NCBI GenBank assembly: GCA_016191395.1 | Contig: JACPOS010000003.1 | Coordinates: 43,100 to 107,099, forward strand | Length of the DNA: 64,000 nt | Direction: 5' to 3' | Source: Chloroflexota bacterium | GTDB lineage: Bacteria > Chloroflexota > Limnocylindria > Limnocylindrales > CSP1-4 | Part shown: positions 45,095-53,947 of the stretch, piece after piece | Layout: each line of letters begins with the position of its first letter | How positions within the stretch are numbered: position 1 is the first letter of the stretch | Made by a program: the position numbers and the translations under genes | Notes under the pieces: generated by a model | The model's database searches: none | What the model was told of the DNA's origin: nothing | Seen by the model: the letters and a program-made list of their open reading frames with translations, nothing else

Positions 45095-46974
45095 GCGCCG
45101 GCTCCCGGGCCGCCGCGCTTGACGCCGACGAACTTGAGTCCGAGCTCCGCGTACTGCTCTGGCTCGGGCTCGGAGGGTGCCTCGAGCATGAGGTCGCCGC
45201 CCGACTGCGTCTTGGGGAACGCCATGACCTCGCGGATGTTCGTCTGCTTCGAGAACAGGGCCGCCCAGCGGTCGATGCCCAGGGCGATGCCGCCGTGGGG
45301 CGGCGCCCCGAACTCGAACGCGTCGAGCATCGCGCCGAACTTCTCGTGCATCGCCGCTTCCGAGTGGCCCTGGAGCGCGAGGCTCTGGACCAGCAGGTCG
45401 TGCTTCCAGATGCGCACCGAGCCGCCACCGAGCTCCCAGCCATTGAGCACGATGTCGTACTGCATGGCCCGCGCCTTGCCGGCAGGGTCGCGCGGCGAGG
45501 GTCGGTACGGATCCCCGTCCGCGGTGATGAGCAGCGACTCGTCCTCCGGGAGCACGCCGGAGAACGGGTTGTGGGTCGCGTGCCAGCGCTCGTTCTCGGC
45601 GTCCCACTCGTACATCGGGAACCGAGTGACCCAGCAGTACGCGAGGACGTTCTCGTCGGCGAGCCCAAGCCTGCCGCCGAGCTCCTGGCGAAGCTTCCCG
45701 AGGACGTCGTTCGCGACGGGCGCGGTGTCCGCGACGATCAGCACGAGGTCGCCGGGGTTGGTCGTGAGTCGCTGCAGGAGGTGCTGGGCGCCGTCGTCGC
45801 CGAGGAACTTCACGATCGGACCGTGGATCGCGTGGTCCGGACCGATGGACAGGTGCGCGAGACCCTTCGCACCGAGTGCCTTTGCGCGCTCGGTCAGCTC
45901 GTCGATCTCGCGGCGGGACGCGCCGCCGAGGCCCGGCACGACAATGCACTTGACCACGCCGCCCGCCGCGATCGTCTCGTCGAACACGCGGAATCCGGAC
46001 GCGGCGATGCCGCCCTGACCGACGATCCGGGAGCCCAGGTCCTCCAACTCCATCCCGAAGCGGAGGTCCGGCTTGTCCGAGCCGTATCGGTCCATCGCGT
46101 CGGCGTAGGTGAGCCGCGGGAACGGCCACTCCTGCAGGGGGCGCTCTGGCACGGTCGCCTTCGAGACCTCCACGATCATCGACTCCACGAAGTCCATGAC
46201 CGCGGCCTCGTCGACGAAGCTCATCTCGAGGTCCAGCTGGGTGAACTCCGGCTGGCGGTCGCCGCGCAGGTCCTCGTCGCGGAAGCAGCGCGCGATCTGG
46301 AAGTAGCGATCCACGCCCGCAACCATCAGCAGCTGCTTGAGCTGCTGCGGGCTCTGCGGGAGCGCATAGACGCTGCCCGGCTGGAGCCGGCTCGGGACCA
46401 GGAAGTCGCGGGCGCCCTCCGGCGTCGCCTTGATCAGGTTGGGCGTCTCCACCTCGATGAACCCGGCCCTGTGGTGGGCGTCGCGGATCGCGTGCACCAG
46501 TTTCGATCGAAGGAGCAGCCGGCGGGCCATCGCCTCGCGCCGGATGTCGAGGTAGCGGTACTTGAGCCGCAGGGACTCGTCGATCACCGCCTCGGGATCG
46601 TTGACGTAGAACGGCGGCGTCTTTGCCTCGTTGAGGATCGTCAGCCCCATCACCTGGAGCTCCACGTCGCCGGTCGCGAGGCGCTTGTTCTCGGTGCCCG
46701 CCATCCGCCTGACGACCGTCCCGACGACCGTGACGACGAACTCGCCCCGGACGCGGCCCGCGGTCTCGTGCGCATCGGCGGCGTCCGTCCGATCGATGAC
46801 CACCTGGGTGATGCCGTGGCGATCGCGGAGGTCCAGGAAGATCAGGCCGCCCTGGTCGCGCCGCCGGTTCACCCAGCCCGCGAGCCGAACGGTGGCGCCG
46901 GCGTCCGACGCGCGCAGCTCACCGCACGAATGCGTGCGATACGGTCCCGCGAACTGGTTGGTGACTTGGGACAT
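45091..46974 (-). CDS. aspS: aspartyl-tRNA synthetase (aspartate/asparagine type unclear)
   Basis: The 627-aa class IIb synthetase has an anticodon-binding OB fold (VRLAGWVNRRRDQGGLIFLD), motif 2 RCFRDEDLRGDRQPEFTQLD, a GAD insertion and motif 3 GLDRWAALFSKQTNIREVMA. ATG 46974 follows TACCAT by nine bases. No gatCAB is in the window, so a discriminating or non-discriminating role cannot be judged. Followed by an EamA transporter with CTGA overlap. Confidence 0.96.
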   Translation of the reverse strand: MSQVTNQFAGPYRTHSCGELRASDAGATVRLAGWVNRRRDQGGLIFLDLRDRHGITQVVIDRTDAADAHETAGRVRGEFVVTVVGTVVRRMAGTENKRLATGDVELQVMGLTILNEAKTPPFYVNDPEAVIDESLRLKYRYLDIRREAMARRLLLRSKLVHAIRDAHHRAGFIEVETPNLIKATPEGARDFLVPSRLQPGSVYALPQSPQQLKQLLMVAGVDRYFQIARCFRDEDLRGDRQPEFTQLDLEMSFVDEAAVMDFVESMIVEVSKATVPERPLQEWPFPRLTYADAMDRYGSDKPDLRFGMELEDLGSRIVGQGGIAASGFRVFDETIAAGGVVKCIVVPGLGGASRREIDELTERAKALGAKGLAHLSIGPDHAIHGPIVKFLGDDGAQHLLQRLTTNPGDLVLIVADTAPVANDVLGKLRQELGGRLGLADENVLAYCWVTRFPMYEWDAENERWHATHNPFSGVLPEDESLLITADGDPYRPSPRDPAGKARAMQYDIVLNGWELGGGSVRIWKHDLLVQSLALQGHSEAAMHEKFGAMLDAFEFGAPPHGGIALGIDRWAALFSKQTNIREVMAFPKTQSGGDLMLEAPSEPEPEQYAELGLKFVGVKRGGPGAGA

Positions 46975-46982
46975 GGCCCGCG

Positions 46983-46989
46983 TATGGTA
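46983..46989. promoter_or_regulatory. bidirectional -10 between aspS and the DsrE-like gene
   Basis: TATGGTA: plus strand TATGGT (46983-46988), minus strand TACCAT (46989-46984), 9 nt before the aspS ATG. The plus-strand transcript would have a short leader containing GGAGG. Confidence 0.45.
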
Positions 46990-47021
46990 GCGACCGTCGT
47001 CGTCGCGCACGGAGGATCGCC

Positions 47022-47384
47022 ATGGGACGCCTGCTCGTCCACATCGCAACCGGACCGGAAAACCCCACCCGCTCGGCGCTCGGGCTGCTCGTCGCGCGCA
47101 CGGCGCTCGCGGGTGGCCACGAGGTGGACCTGTTCCTTGCCGGCGAGGGCGTTTCGCTGCTGCGCCGGGAGACGCTCGATGCCGGGGTCGGGATCGGGAC
47201 GGGCTCCATGCGCGAGCACGTCGACGCCCTCGTGTCGGGCGGGGCGCGCCTGTTCGCGTCCGGAATGTCCAGCAAGGCGCGGGGCCTCACGCCGGACGCC
47301 ATCGGCGGCCTCGCCGTGGAGTTCGCGCCTCCGGACGTGCTCGTCAGGCTCACGTTCGAGGCGGATCGCGTCCTGACCTACTGA
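47022..47384 (+). CDS. DsrE-like protein
   Basis: A 120-aa alpha/beta protein: LLVHIATGPENPTRSALGLLV, then HEVDLFLAGEGVSLLRRETL and GARLFASGMSSKARG, the DsrE/DsrF fold pattern. The Cys used in sulfur-relay DsrE proteins is absent, so a sulfur-transfer role is not supported. ATG 47022 has GGAGG eight bases upstream; it is divergent from aspS and followed by the methyltransferase-like gene at 11 bp. Confidence 0.75.
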   Translation: MGRLLVHIATGPENPTRSALGLLVARTALAGGHEVDLFLAGEGVSLLRRETLDAGVGIGTGSMREHVDALVSGGARLFASGMSSKARGLTPDAIGGLAVEFAPPDVLVRLTFEADRVLTY

Positions 47385-47395
47385 ACGACACGGCC

Positions 47396-47992
47396 ATGGC
47401 CGCCCGCGGCGACGCCCTCCTCATCCGCCGTCGTCGCCCGATCGGCGAACCCGCGGGGGACGCGGCCACGCTCGACGGCACCCGTGGAGCCGGCCGCATC
47501 GTGGCGGCTCTCGGCGAGCTCGGCATCGATCTGGGCACCGTCCGCCAACTCATCGTGGAAGCCGGTGCCGATGCGCCCGAGATCGATCGCCTCGATCTCG
47601 GGCAGACGTTCGACCTGGTCGTCCTCGGCAGCCATCTGGTGAACCGGCCGGAGGAAGGGGTCGGAGGCGCGCTTCTCGCGGTGGCCCGCCGGCACCTCGC
47701 GCCGAACGGTCTGCTCCTCCTGGAGCATCACCCGATCGACTGGGCGGAGACCGCGGCGGAGGTCCGCCCGACACCCGGCGGCGGACGGCTCGGCATGGTC
47801 GACGTGCGACGTGACCCGCCGTTCGTGTCCGCGGTCTCGGTCTACGACGTTCGGGGCCGGGTCGTCCGACAGCCGTTCACGGCGCGCGTCCTGACCGAGG
47901 CGGAGCTGGTTGCCGCGCTCAAGTCCGTCGGCCTCAAGGTCACCCGCCGGCTGCGCCCGACATGGCTCCTCGCCGTTCGCGCGCAGGGGTGA
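47396..47992 (+). CDS. methyltransferase-like protein, degenerate SAM site
   Basis: The 198-aa protein matches class I methyltransferases in its second half (FDLVVLGSHLVNRPEEG, ARRHLAPNGLLLLEHHPIDW and the C-terminal strand). The N-terminal SAM loop is poor: GTRGAGRIVAALGELG replaces the usual acidic-GxGxG. It may be inactive, or bind something else. It follows the DsrE-like gene and converges on hisS with 11 bp between. Confidence 0.6.
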   Translation: MAARGDALLIRRRRPIGEPAGDAATLDGTRGAGRIVAALGELGIDLGTVRQLIVEAGADAPEIDRLDLGQTFDLVVLGSHLVNRPEEGVGGALLAVARRHLAPNGLLLLEHHPIDWAETAAEVRPTPGGGRLGMVDVRRDPPFVSAVSVYDVRGRVVRQPFTARVLTEAELVAALKSVGLKVTRRLRPTWLLAVRAQG

Positions 47993-48003
47993 GCGTCGTC
48001 GCC

Positions 48004-49308
48004 TCAGGACTCCGGCGTCGCCAGGCCGTGGCGATGTGACTTCGTGGCGCGTTCGAGCTCCCGGGCGAGTCCGGTCACGGAGACCGCGCGCTGCGTCCCG
48101 GCCTCGAGGTCGCGCAGCTGGACGTGCGCACCGGCGAGGTCATCGCCGAGGATGACCGCGAAATGGGCGCCGTCGCGCGCCGCGGCCTCCAGCTGCTTGC
48201 CGAGCTTGCGCTGGCCGAGCTCCGCCCGGACCGGCAGCCCGGCGCCACGCAGCTCCGTGGCGATGCGGAGGCGCGCGACCGTATCCGCGGGATCACTCCC
48301 CACGACCACCGCCACGGGCGCGGGCTCCACCGTCGCGGGCACACCCGCTGCCCCGAGCGCGAGCAGCACCCTGTCCAGCCCCAGCCCGAACCCGATCCCG
48401 GGCGTCGGGCGGCCGCCGAGCAGCTCCACGAGGCCGTCGTAGCGGCCGCCGCCGCCGATCGCCGACTGCTGGCCGGAAACGCCCGCCGGGTACACCTCGA
48501 ACGCGGTGCGCGTGTAGTAGTCCAGGCCCCGCACGAGGTGCGGCTCCAGCTGGTAGTCCACGCCGACGGCGTGCAGGTGCGTGCGAACCGCCGCGAAGTG
48601 GGCGGCACACGCGTCGCACAGGCGGTCGGTGATCTGGGGAGCGACCGCGTTGAGCGCCACCATGCGCGCGTCCTTCGAATCCAGGAGCCGGAGCGGCGCC
48701 CGCTCCAGCCGCGCACGTTCGGCGGGAGGGAGCTCGCCGAGGTGCGCCCGGTAGAAGGCCGTCAGCTCATCGACATATGCCGGCCGGCACGCGCCATCGC
48801 CGATCGAGTTCAGGAGGATCGTCACGCCGGGCAGCCCGGCGTCCCGGTAGAAGCGAGCCGCCAGCTCGATGATCTCGGCATCGACGGCCGGCCCAGGATC
48901 GCCGATCGCCTCGACGTCGAACTGCCAGAACTGTCGATAGCGCCCGGCCTGCGGGCGGTCGTAGCGGAACATGGAGCCGGTCATCGTGACCTTGACCGGC
49001 TGCGGCCAGGTCTGCATCCCGTGCTGGACGTAGGCGCGGACGATGCCCGCGGTGGGCTCCGGGCGAAGGGCCCAGCGCTCGGCGTCCTCGTCGCGTGGCT
49101 GGAGGAGGAAGAGCTCCTTCTCCACCACGTCGGTGACCTCGCCGATCCCTCGCTCGAAGACCGCGGACTGCTCGAACAGCGGCGTCTCGATCGGGTGGTA
49201 GCCGTAGCGGGCCGCGAGGTCCTGCGCCAGCCGTTCCAGGCGCGCCAGCCCGACCCGCTCGGGCGGCAGGAGATCGCGCGTTCCCCGAGGGGCTCGGAAG
49301 GTGGGCAT
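48004..49308 (-). CDS. hisS: histidyl-tRNA synthetase
   Basis: A 434-aa class II synthetase: RGTRDLLPPE, motif 2 around MFRYDRPQAGRYRQFWQFD, LVRGLDYYTRTAFEV (His-specific), GGGGRYDGLVELLGG and a C-terminal anticodon domain. ATG 49308 is six bases after TAGACT; there is no Shine-Dalgarno. Confidence 0.96.
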   Translation of the reverse strand: MPTFRAPRGTRDLLPPERVGLARLERLAQDLAARYGYHPIETPLFEQSAVFERGIGEVTDVVEKELFLLQPRDEDAERWALRPEPTAGIVRAYVQHGMQTWPQPVKVTMTGSMFRYDRPQAGRYRQFWQFDVEAIGDPGPAVDAEIIELAARFYRDAGLPGVTILLNSIGDGACRPAYVDELTAFYRAHLGELPPAERARLERAPLRLLDSKDARMVALNAVAPQITDRLCDACAAHFAAVRTHLHAVGVDYQLEPHLVRGLDYYTRTAFEVYPAGVSGQQSAIGGGGRYDGLVELLGGRPTPGIGFGLGLDRVLLALGAAGVPATVEPAPVAVVVGSDPADTVARLRIATELRGAGLPVRAELGQRKLGKQLEAAARDGAHFAVILGDDLAGAHVQLRDLEAGTQRAVSVTGLARELERATKSHRHGLATPES

Positions 49309-49314
49309 TCGCGA

Positions 49315-49320
49315 AGTCTA
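49315..49320 (-). promoter_or_regulatory. hisS -10 element, leaderless
   Basis: TAGACT on the minus strand, 6 nt before the hisS ATG. It overlaps the TAG stop of the small ORF upstream. Confidence 0.5.
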
Positions 49321-49458
49321 TCGAGGCGTGACGACGGATCGAGCGGCAGCCCTACGCCTGCGGTGGAGCATGCACGCCGTGAGTGCCAGGCCGAGTCCCG
49401 AGACGAGATCGTCGAGCGCGCCGAGCGGGAACGGGCCGCCGTCGATCGCAGCCGCCAC
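49318..49458 (-). CDS. 46-aa candidate small membrane protein after rel
   Basis: A GTG at 49458, with GAGGG about ten bases upstream in the rel 3' end, opens 46 codons: GGPFPLGALDDLVSGLGLALTACML, then HRRRRAAAR. A hydrophobic stretch followed by a basic tail suggests a one-pass membrane protein. It fills the 162-bp gap between rel and hisS, and its stop lies in the hisS -10. Too short to be sure. Confidence 0.4.
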   Translation of the reverse strand: MAAAIDGGPFPLGALDDLVSGLGLALTACMLHRRRRAAARSVVTPR

Positions 49459-49470
49459 CGCCGCGAGCCC

Positions 49471-51780
49471 TCAGCCGAGGTCCCGCTGGACCGAGAACAC
49501 GTCCTTGAGCTGCTCGATGCGCGACAGCACCCGCGAGAGCTGGCTCACCGATGCGACCTGCAGCGTCGCCCGGACGATGGCGGTATGGTCCGGTCCCACG
49601 GACACGTCGGCGGCGAGGATGTTGACCTTCGCCTCGGCGACCACCTGCGTGATGTCGCTGAGGAGTCCCGTGCGGTCGTACGCCTCGACCCGGATCGCGA
49701 TCGGATACGTCTGGGCGGGCGCCGCCTCCCACTCCACCTCGATGAGGCGGCTGACCTCGCGCTCGTTGAGCACGGTCGGGCAGGAGCGAAGGTGGACCGT
49801 CACGCCCTTGCCGCGGGTGATGAAGCCCTCGATCGGATCGCCGGGGATCGGGTGGCAGCACTTCGCGAAGCGGACGAGTAGGTCCCCCACCCCCTTGACC
49901 CGGACCCCGCCGGCGCGTGCCGGCTGGACCGGCGGCGCGACCGTCGGCAGCGCGGACTGCGCGTCGTCGACGACACCGAGGCGCATGACCACGGACTGGG
50001 CGCTCACGGCGCCGTACCCGACGGCCGCGTAGAAGTCGTCGATGCTCTCGTAGTTCAGTTGGCGCGCGACCTCCATGAGCTTGTCCTGCCCGATCGCCGC
50101 GGTCGAGGTCCGGGCGAGCCGTCGGAGCTCGCGATCCAGCGACTCGCGGCCATGGACGATGTTCTCGTCCCGCTCCTGGCGCTTGAACCATTGCCGGATC
50201 TTCTCGCGGGCATGCTGGGTGCGGACGACGTTCAGCCAGTCGCGCGAGGGGCCGTGGCCGGCGCGCGTGGTGACGACCTCCACGATGTCGCCGTTCTTGA
50301 GCTTGTAGTCCAGCGGGACGAGGCGGTTGTTGACCTTCGCGCCGATCGTCTTGTGGCCAACATCCGTATGGATGCGATAGGCGAAGTCGAGCGGCGTGGC
50401 GCCCGCAGGCAGGTCCTTGATGTCGCCCTTCGGGGTGAAGACGAAGACCTGGTCCTGGAAGATGTCGAGCTTCACGCCCTCCACGAACTCGGTGGCGTCG
50501 GAGACGTCGCGCTGCCAGTCCATGAGCTGGCGCAGCCAGGCGAGCTTGGCGTCGTACTCGCGATCCGACTTGGAGCCTTCCTTGTACCGCCAGTGCGCGG
50601 CAATTCCCACCTCGCTGACCTGGTGCATCGCGTGCGTCCGGATCTGGATCTCGAGGGGCTTGCCGTCCATCGCGATGACCGCGGTATGGAGCGACTGGTA
50701 GAGGTTGTTCTTGGGGACGGCGATGTAGTCATCGAACTGGCCCGGGATCGGGCGCCAGAGGGCGTGCACGATGCCGAGGGCCGCGTAGCAGTCCCGCACC
50801 TCGTCGACCAGGAGCCGGATGGCGTACACGTCGTAGATCTCGGCGAACTCCGCCGACTTGCGCTGCATCTTCTTGAAGATGCTGTAGATGTGCTTGGGGC
50901 GGCCCTGCAGGTCGGCATCGATGCCGGCCGCGGCGAGGCGCGGCTTGAGCTCCTCGATCGCGCGCTCGATGTACGACTCGCGGCCCTTGCGCCGGGTGTC
51001 CAGGAGCTTGGCCAGCTCGCGGAAGCGCCCGGGCTCGATGACCTTGAACGCGAGGTCCTCCAGCTCCCACTTGATCTGCCAGATCCCGAGCCGCTCCGCG
51101 AGCGGGGCGTAGATCTCCAGGGTCTGGCGCGCGATCCGGAGCTGCTTCTCCGGCGGGAGCGCGGCGATGGTGCGCATGTTGTGGAGCCGGTCCGCGAGCT
51201 TGATGAGCACGACGCGGATGTCGTCCGCCATCGCCAGGAACATCTTCCGGATGTTCTCGGCCTGCTGCTGCTCGTGGCTGAGCGTGGAGAACTTGCTCAG
51301 CTTGGTGACGCCGTCGACGAGCTGTGCCACCTCGCTGCCGAAGCGCTCCTCCACGTCCGACAGCGCGTACTCGGTGTCCTCCGGGACGTCGTGCAGGAGC
51401 TCCGCCTGCACGGCGACAAGGTCGATCCCGAGGCCGGCGAGGATCTGCGCGGCGGCGATCGGGTGCGTGACGAACGGCTCGCCCGACGCCCGGCGTGCAT
51501 CGCCGTGCGCCTCGATCGCGAACTCGACCGCGCGACGAACGTCGGTGACGTCAGCGTCGGGATCGTGCTTGAGGATCGATGCGATGAGCTGCTCGCCCAT
51601 CGCCTGCGGCGTGTCGGCCTTCCGTGGACGGGCAATCGTCGGGGCGGTCGTGCGGGACCGGGTCGTGGCCGGCGGTGGGGCCTCAACGCCGTTCGACGCG
51701 CGCCGTGAAGCCTTCCGCGCCGGGCGCGCGGCCGGGAGTGTCTCGGCGGGCCGCTCGGCCCGCGCTCGCGGGGCCACCAT
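49471..51780 (-). CDS. rel: bifunctional (p)ppGpp synthetase/hydrolase Rel
   Basis: The 769-aa protein has an intact HD hydrolase (HPIAAAQILAGLGIDL and ELLHDVPEDTEYA), a RelA synthetase domain (YAIRLLVDEVRDCYAALG, PKNNLYQSLHTAVIAMDG, EIQIRTHAMHQ), TGS (VFTPKGDIKDLPAGATPLDF), CC/RRM and a C-terminal ACT domain. Both activities seem complete. An unusual Ala/Pro/Arg-rich N-terminal extension of about 60 residues precedes the HD domain; the ATG at MGEQLIASIL is an alternative start. It controls the stringent response. Confidence 0.95.
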   Translation of the reverse strand: MVAPRARAERPAETLPAARPARKASRRASNGVEAPPPATTRSRTTAPTIARPRKADTPQAMGEQLIASILKHDPDADVTDVRRAVEFAIEAHGDARRASGEPFVTHPIAAAQILAGLGIDLVAVQAELLHDVPEDTEYALSDVEERFGSEVAQLVDGVTKLSKFSTLSHEQQQAENIRKMFLAMADDIRVVLIKLADRLHNMRTIAALPPEKQLRIARQTLEIYAPLAERLGIWQIKWELEDLAFKVIEPGRFRELAKLLDTRRKGRESYIERAIEELKPRLAAAGIDADLQGRPKHIYSIFKKMQRKSAEFAEIYDVYAIRLLVDEVRDCYAALGIVHALWRPIPGQFDDYIAVPKNNLYQSLHTAVIAMDGKPLEIQIRTHAMHQVSEVGIAAHWRYKEGSKSDREYDAKLAWLRQLMDWQRDVSDATEFVEGVKLDIFQDQVFVFTPKGDIKDLPAGATPLDFAYRIHTDVGHKTIGAKVNNRLVPLDYKLKNGDIVEVVTTRAGHGPSRDWLNVVRTQHAREKIRQWFKRQERDENIVHGRESLDRELRRLARTSTAAIGQDKLMEVARQLNYESIDDFYAAVGYGAVSAQSVVMRLGVVDDAQSALPTVAPPVQPARAGGVRVKGVGDLLVRFAKCCHPIPGDPIEGFITRGKGVTVHLRSCPTVLNEREVSRLIEVEWEAAPAQTYPIAIRVEAYDRTGLLSDITQVVAEAKVNILAADVSVGPDHTAIVRATLQVASVSQLSRVLSRIEQLKDVFSVQRDLG

Positions 51781-51789
51781 CGTCCGCGA

Positions 51790-51795
51790 AGTCTA
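51790..51795 (-). promoter_or_regulatory. rel -10 element
   Basis: TAGACT on the minus strand in ACGCTAGACT, 9 nt before ATG 51780. Confidence 0.45.
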
Positions 51796-51832
51796 GCGTG
51801 CGACTCGCGGGGAGCGTGGACGCGGGCGATCC

Positions 51833-52306
51833 TCAATGAACGGGGAAGACGATCTCCGTGATCGGCGGACCCGGTTCGTCCGGCCCCGTGAGGTAGCACT
51901 CCCAGGGGACGTCCGCGGACGTCAGGTCGTGCTCGTCCAGCCAGCCACGGACACGGGCCCAGGCCGTTCCGAGCTCTTCGTACGGGCCGGCGTGGGTCGC
52001 GACGACCGCGCGCCCGGCGGGAAGGCTGGCGAGGTAGACGCGCCCTGTCGCCTGCACCTTCCCGGCGAACGGGAACCCGACCTCCGCGTCGATCTCCTCG
52101 CCGACCGAGCGATAGCGAGCGAACGGCGGACCCGCGAACGCTGCGCCGGATTCCTCGATCGCACGCGATGTCAGCTGGAACGCCTCGCCGATCATGGCCG
52201 GCAGGTCGGCGACCGGACCCCGCACGCGGACCACCGCGGTTTGTTGCTCCGCTCTCGTCACGATCTCTGGAGACAGGACCGGCCGAGACGCGGTCATCTC
52301 GGGCAT
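51833..52306 (-). CDS. GyrI-like effector-binding domain protein
   Basis: A 157-aa stand-alone effector-binding (GyrI/AraC C-terminal) domain: RYRSVGEEIDAEVGFPF, GRVYLASLPAGRAVVATHAGPYEELGTAW and ITEIVFPVH match the fold. Such proteins bind small molecules or gyrase; no DNA-binding domain is present. ATG 52306 has an excellent GAGGAGGT about seven bases upstream. It lies 75 bp beyond murE. Confidence 0.82.
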   Translation of the reverse strand: MPEMTASRPVLSPEIVTRAEQQTAVVRVRGPVADLPAMIGEAFQLTSRAIEESGAAFAGPPFARYRSVGEEIDAEVGFPFAGKVQATGRVYLASLPAGRAVVATHAGPYEELGTAWARVRGWLDEHDLTSADVPWECYLTGPDEPGPPITEIVFPVH

Positions 52307-52381
52307 CTCGCACCTCCTCGACCGTGAGCGTGGCCCGCGGGGCCGGGTTCGACAAGGCGCGTTTGGACCGGCCGGGCGGTC

Positions 52382-53947
52382 CTAGTGGTCCGAGGCGACC
52401 GCGGGATTCTGGACGTGGCGTCCCAGGAGGGAGGTCGCGACGTCCCGATCGGACCAGGGCTCCGGACCGTTGGGGCCGACATTCCAGGTCTCGTGGCCTT
52501 TGCCCGCCAGCAGGACGATGTCGCCCGGCTGGGCGCGACTGAAGGCCTCCGCGATTGCCTCGCGCCGGTCGCCGATCACGAGCAGGTCCTCGCCGCGGCG
52601 CTTGCCGGCCGCCTCGGCGCCCGCGGCGATCGCCTCGAAGATCGACGCTGAGTCCTCGTTGCGGGAGTCGTCCTCCGTGACGATCACGAGGCTGCTGCGT
52701 CGTGCGGCTGCCTCGCCCATGAGCGGCCGCTTGCCCATGTCGCGCTCTCCCGACGCACCGAACACGCTGATCACCCCGCGCCCCTTCGCCGCGAGAGGCT
52801 GGAGCTCGCGCAGGACCGCGTCGAGCGACGCGGAGGTGTGCGCGAAGTCCACGACGACCATGAACGGCTGCCCGACATCGACGCGCTCCATGCGGCCGGG
52901 CACCCCCTCGATCGCCTCGAGCGCGCTCGACACCGAGTCGAGGTCCAGGGCCCAGCCATGCGCCAGGCCCAGCACCGCCATCGCGTTGTGGGCGTTGAAC
53001 CGGCCGGGGAGCCGCAGGTCCAGCTGCCGCGTCTCGCCGCCCACCAGCACCTTCAGCCGGGACCTCGAGACCTTGGACTTCACGCTGAGGAGGCGGATGT
53101 CCGCCTCGAGGCGGGTCCCGTACGTGATCGGGAGTGCCTTCGCGCCACGGGTCGCATCGATGAAGGCGTTCGCATGTGGATCGTCCGCGTTGATGACCCC
53201 GATTCCCGGGTGCCCGCCCTTCGCGTCCTGCGGCAGGCGCTCGAACAGGCTGAGCTTCGCCCACTTGTAGGCATCGAACGTGCCGTGGAAGTCCAGGTGC
53301 TCGTGCGAGAGGTTCGTGAAGATCGCCGCGTCGTAGTCCACGCTGGCCACGCGATCCGCGGCGAGCCCGTGCGAGCTGGTCTCGATCACCACTGCCTGCT
53401 CCCCGGCACCCACCATCTCGCGCAGGATCCGCTGGAGGTCGAGGGCGCCCGGCGTGGTGTTCGGCTCCTCGTTGCGGACCAGGCGCCCGCCGACGCGGAT
53501 CCCCACCGTCCCGATCAATCCCGTCGCGAGTCCCGCCCCGGTGAGGCCCGCCGCGGCCATGAACGAGGTCGTGGTCTTGCCGTTGGTCCCGGTGACGCCC
53601 ACGGTCAGGAGCTCGCGGCTCGGGTCGCCGTACCACCACGCCGCCGCGGAGGCGAGACTCGCCGCTCCCCGATCGACGACGAGCTGCGGGACCGGCAGGT
53701 CGGCGACGGGCACCTCCACGACGACCGCCACCGCGCCCCGCTCGATCGCCTGCCGGACGAACGAATGGCCGTCGACGCGCAATCCCTTGACGGCCACGAA
53801 GAGGTTGCCCGGGTGGACCGCGCGGGAATCATCGGCGATCCCGGTGAGCTCCATGCCGGCCGGGTCGAACGACCAGATCCGCTCCAGCAGCCGGCCCTCG
53901 TTGCCGAATCGATCCACCAGCTCGGTCAGCGAGCGCATGCTCGTCAT
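52382..53947 (-). CDS. murE: UDP-MurNAc-tripeptide synthetase MurE
   Basis: The 521-aa Mur ligase adds the third stem-peptide residue. P-loop TGTNGKTTTSFM, YDAAIFTNLSHEHLDFHGTF (carbamoylated Lys in AYKWAKLSLF) and RLPGRFNAHNAMAVLGL. At the site that reads DNPR in diaminopimelate-adding MurE there is EDDSRNED, so the amino acid added may not be meso-DAP (lysine or ornithine are options); that is inference. ATG 53947 overlaps the upstream Fem gene's stop. Confidence 0.93.
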   Translation of the reverse strand: MTSMRSLTELVDRFGNEGRLLERIWSFDPAGMELTGIADDSRAVHPGNLFVAVKGLRVDGHSFVRQAIERGAVAVVVEVPVADLPVPQLVVDRGAASLASAAAWWYGDPSRELLTVGVTGTNGKTTTSFMAAAGLTGAGLATGLIGTVGIRVGGRLVRNEEPNTTPGALDLQRILREMVGAGEQAVVIETSSHGLAADRVASVDYDAAIFTNLSHEHLDFHGTFDAYKWAKLSLFERLPQDAKGGHPGIGVINADDPHANAFIDATRGAKALPITYGTRLEADIRLLSVKSKVSRSRLKVLVGGETRQLDLRLPGRFNAHNAMAVLGLAHGWALDLDSVSSALEAIEGVPGRMERVDVGQPFMVVVDFAHTSASLDAVLRELQPLAAKGRGVISVFGASGERDMGKRPLMGEAAARRSSLVIVTEDDSRNEDSASIFEAIAAGAEAAGKRRGEDLLVIGDRREAIAEAFSRAQPGDIVLLAGKGHETWNVGPNGPEPWSDRDVATSLLGRHVQNPAVASDH

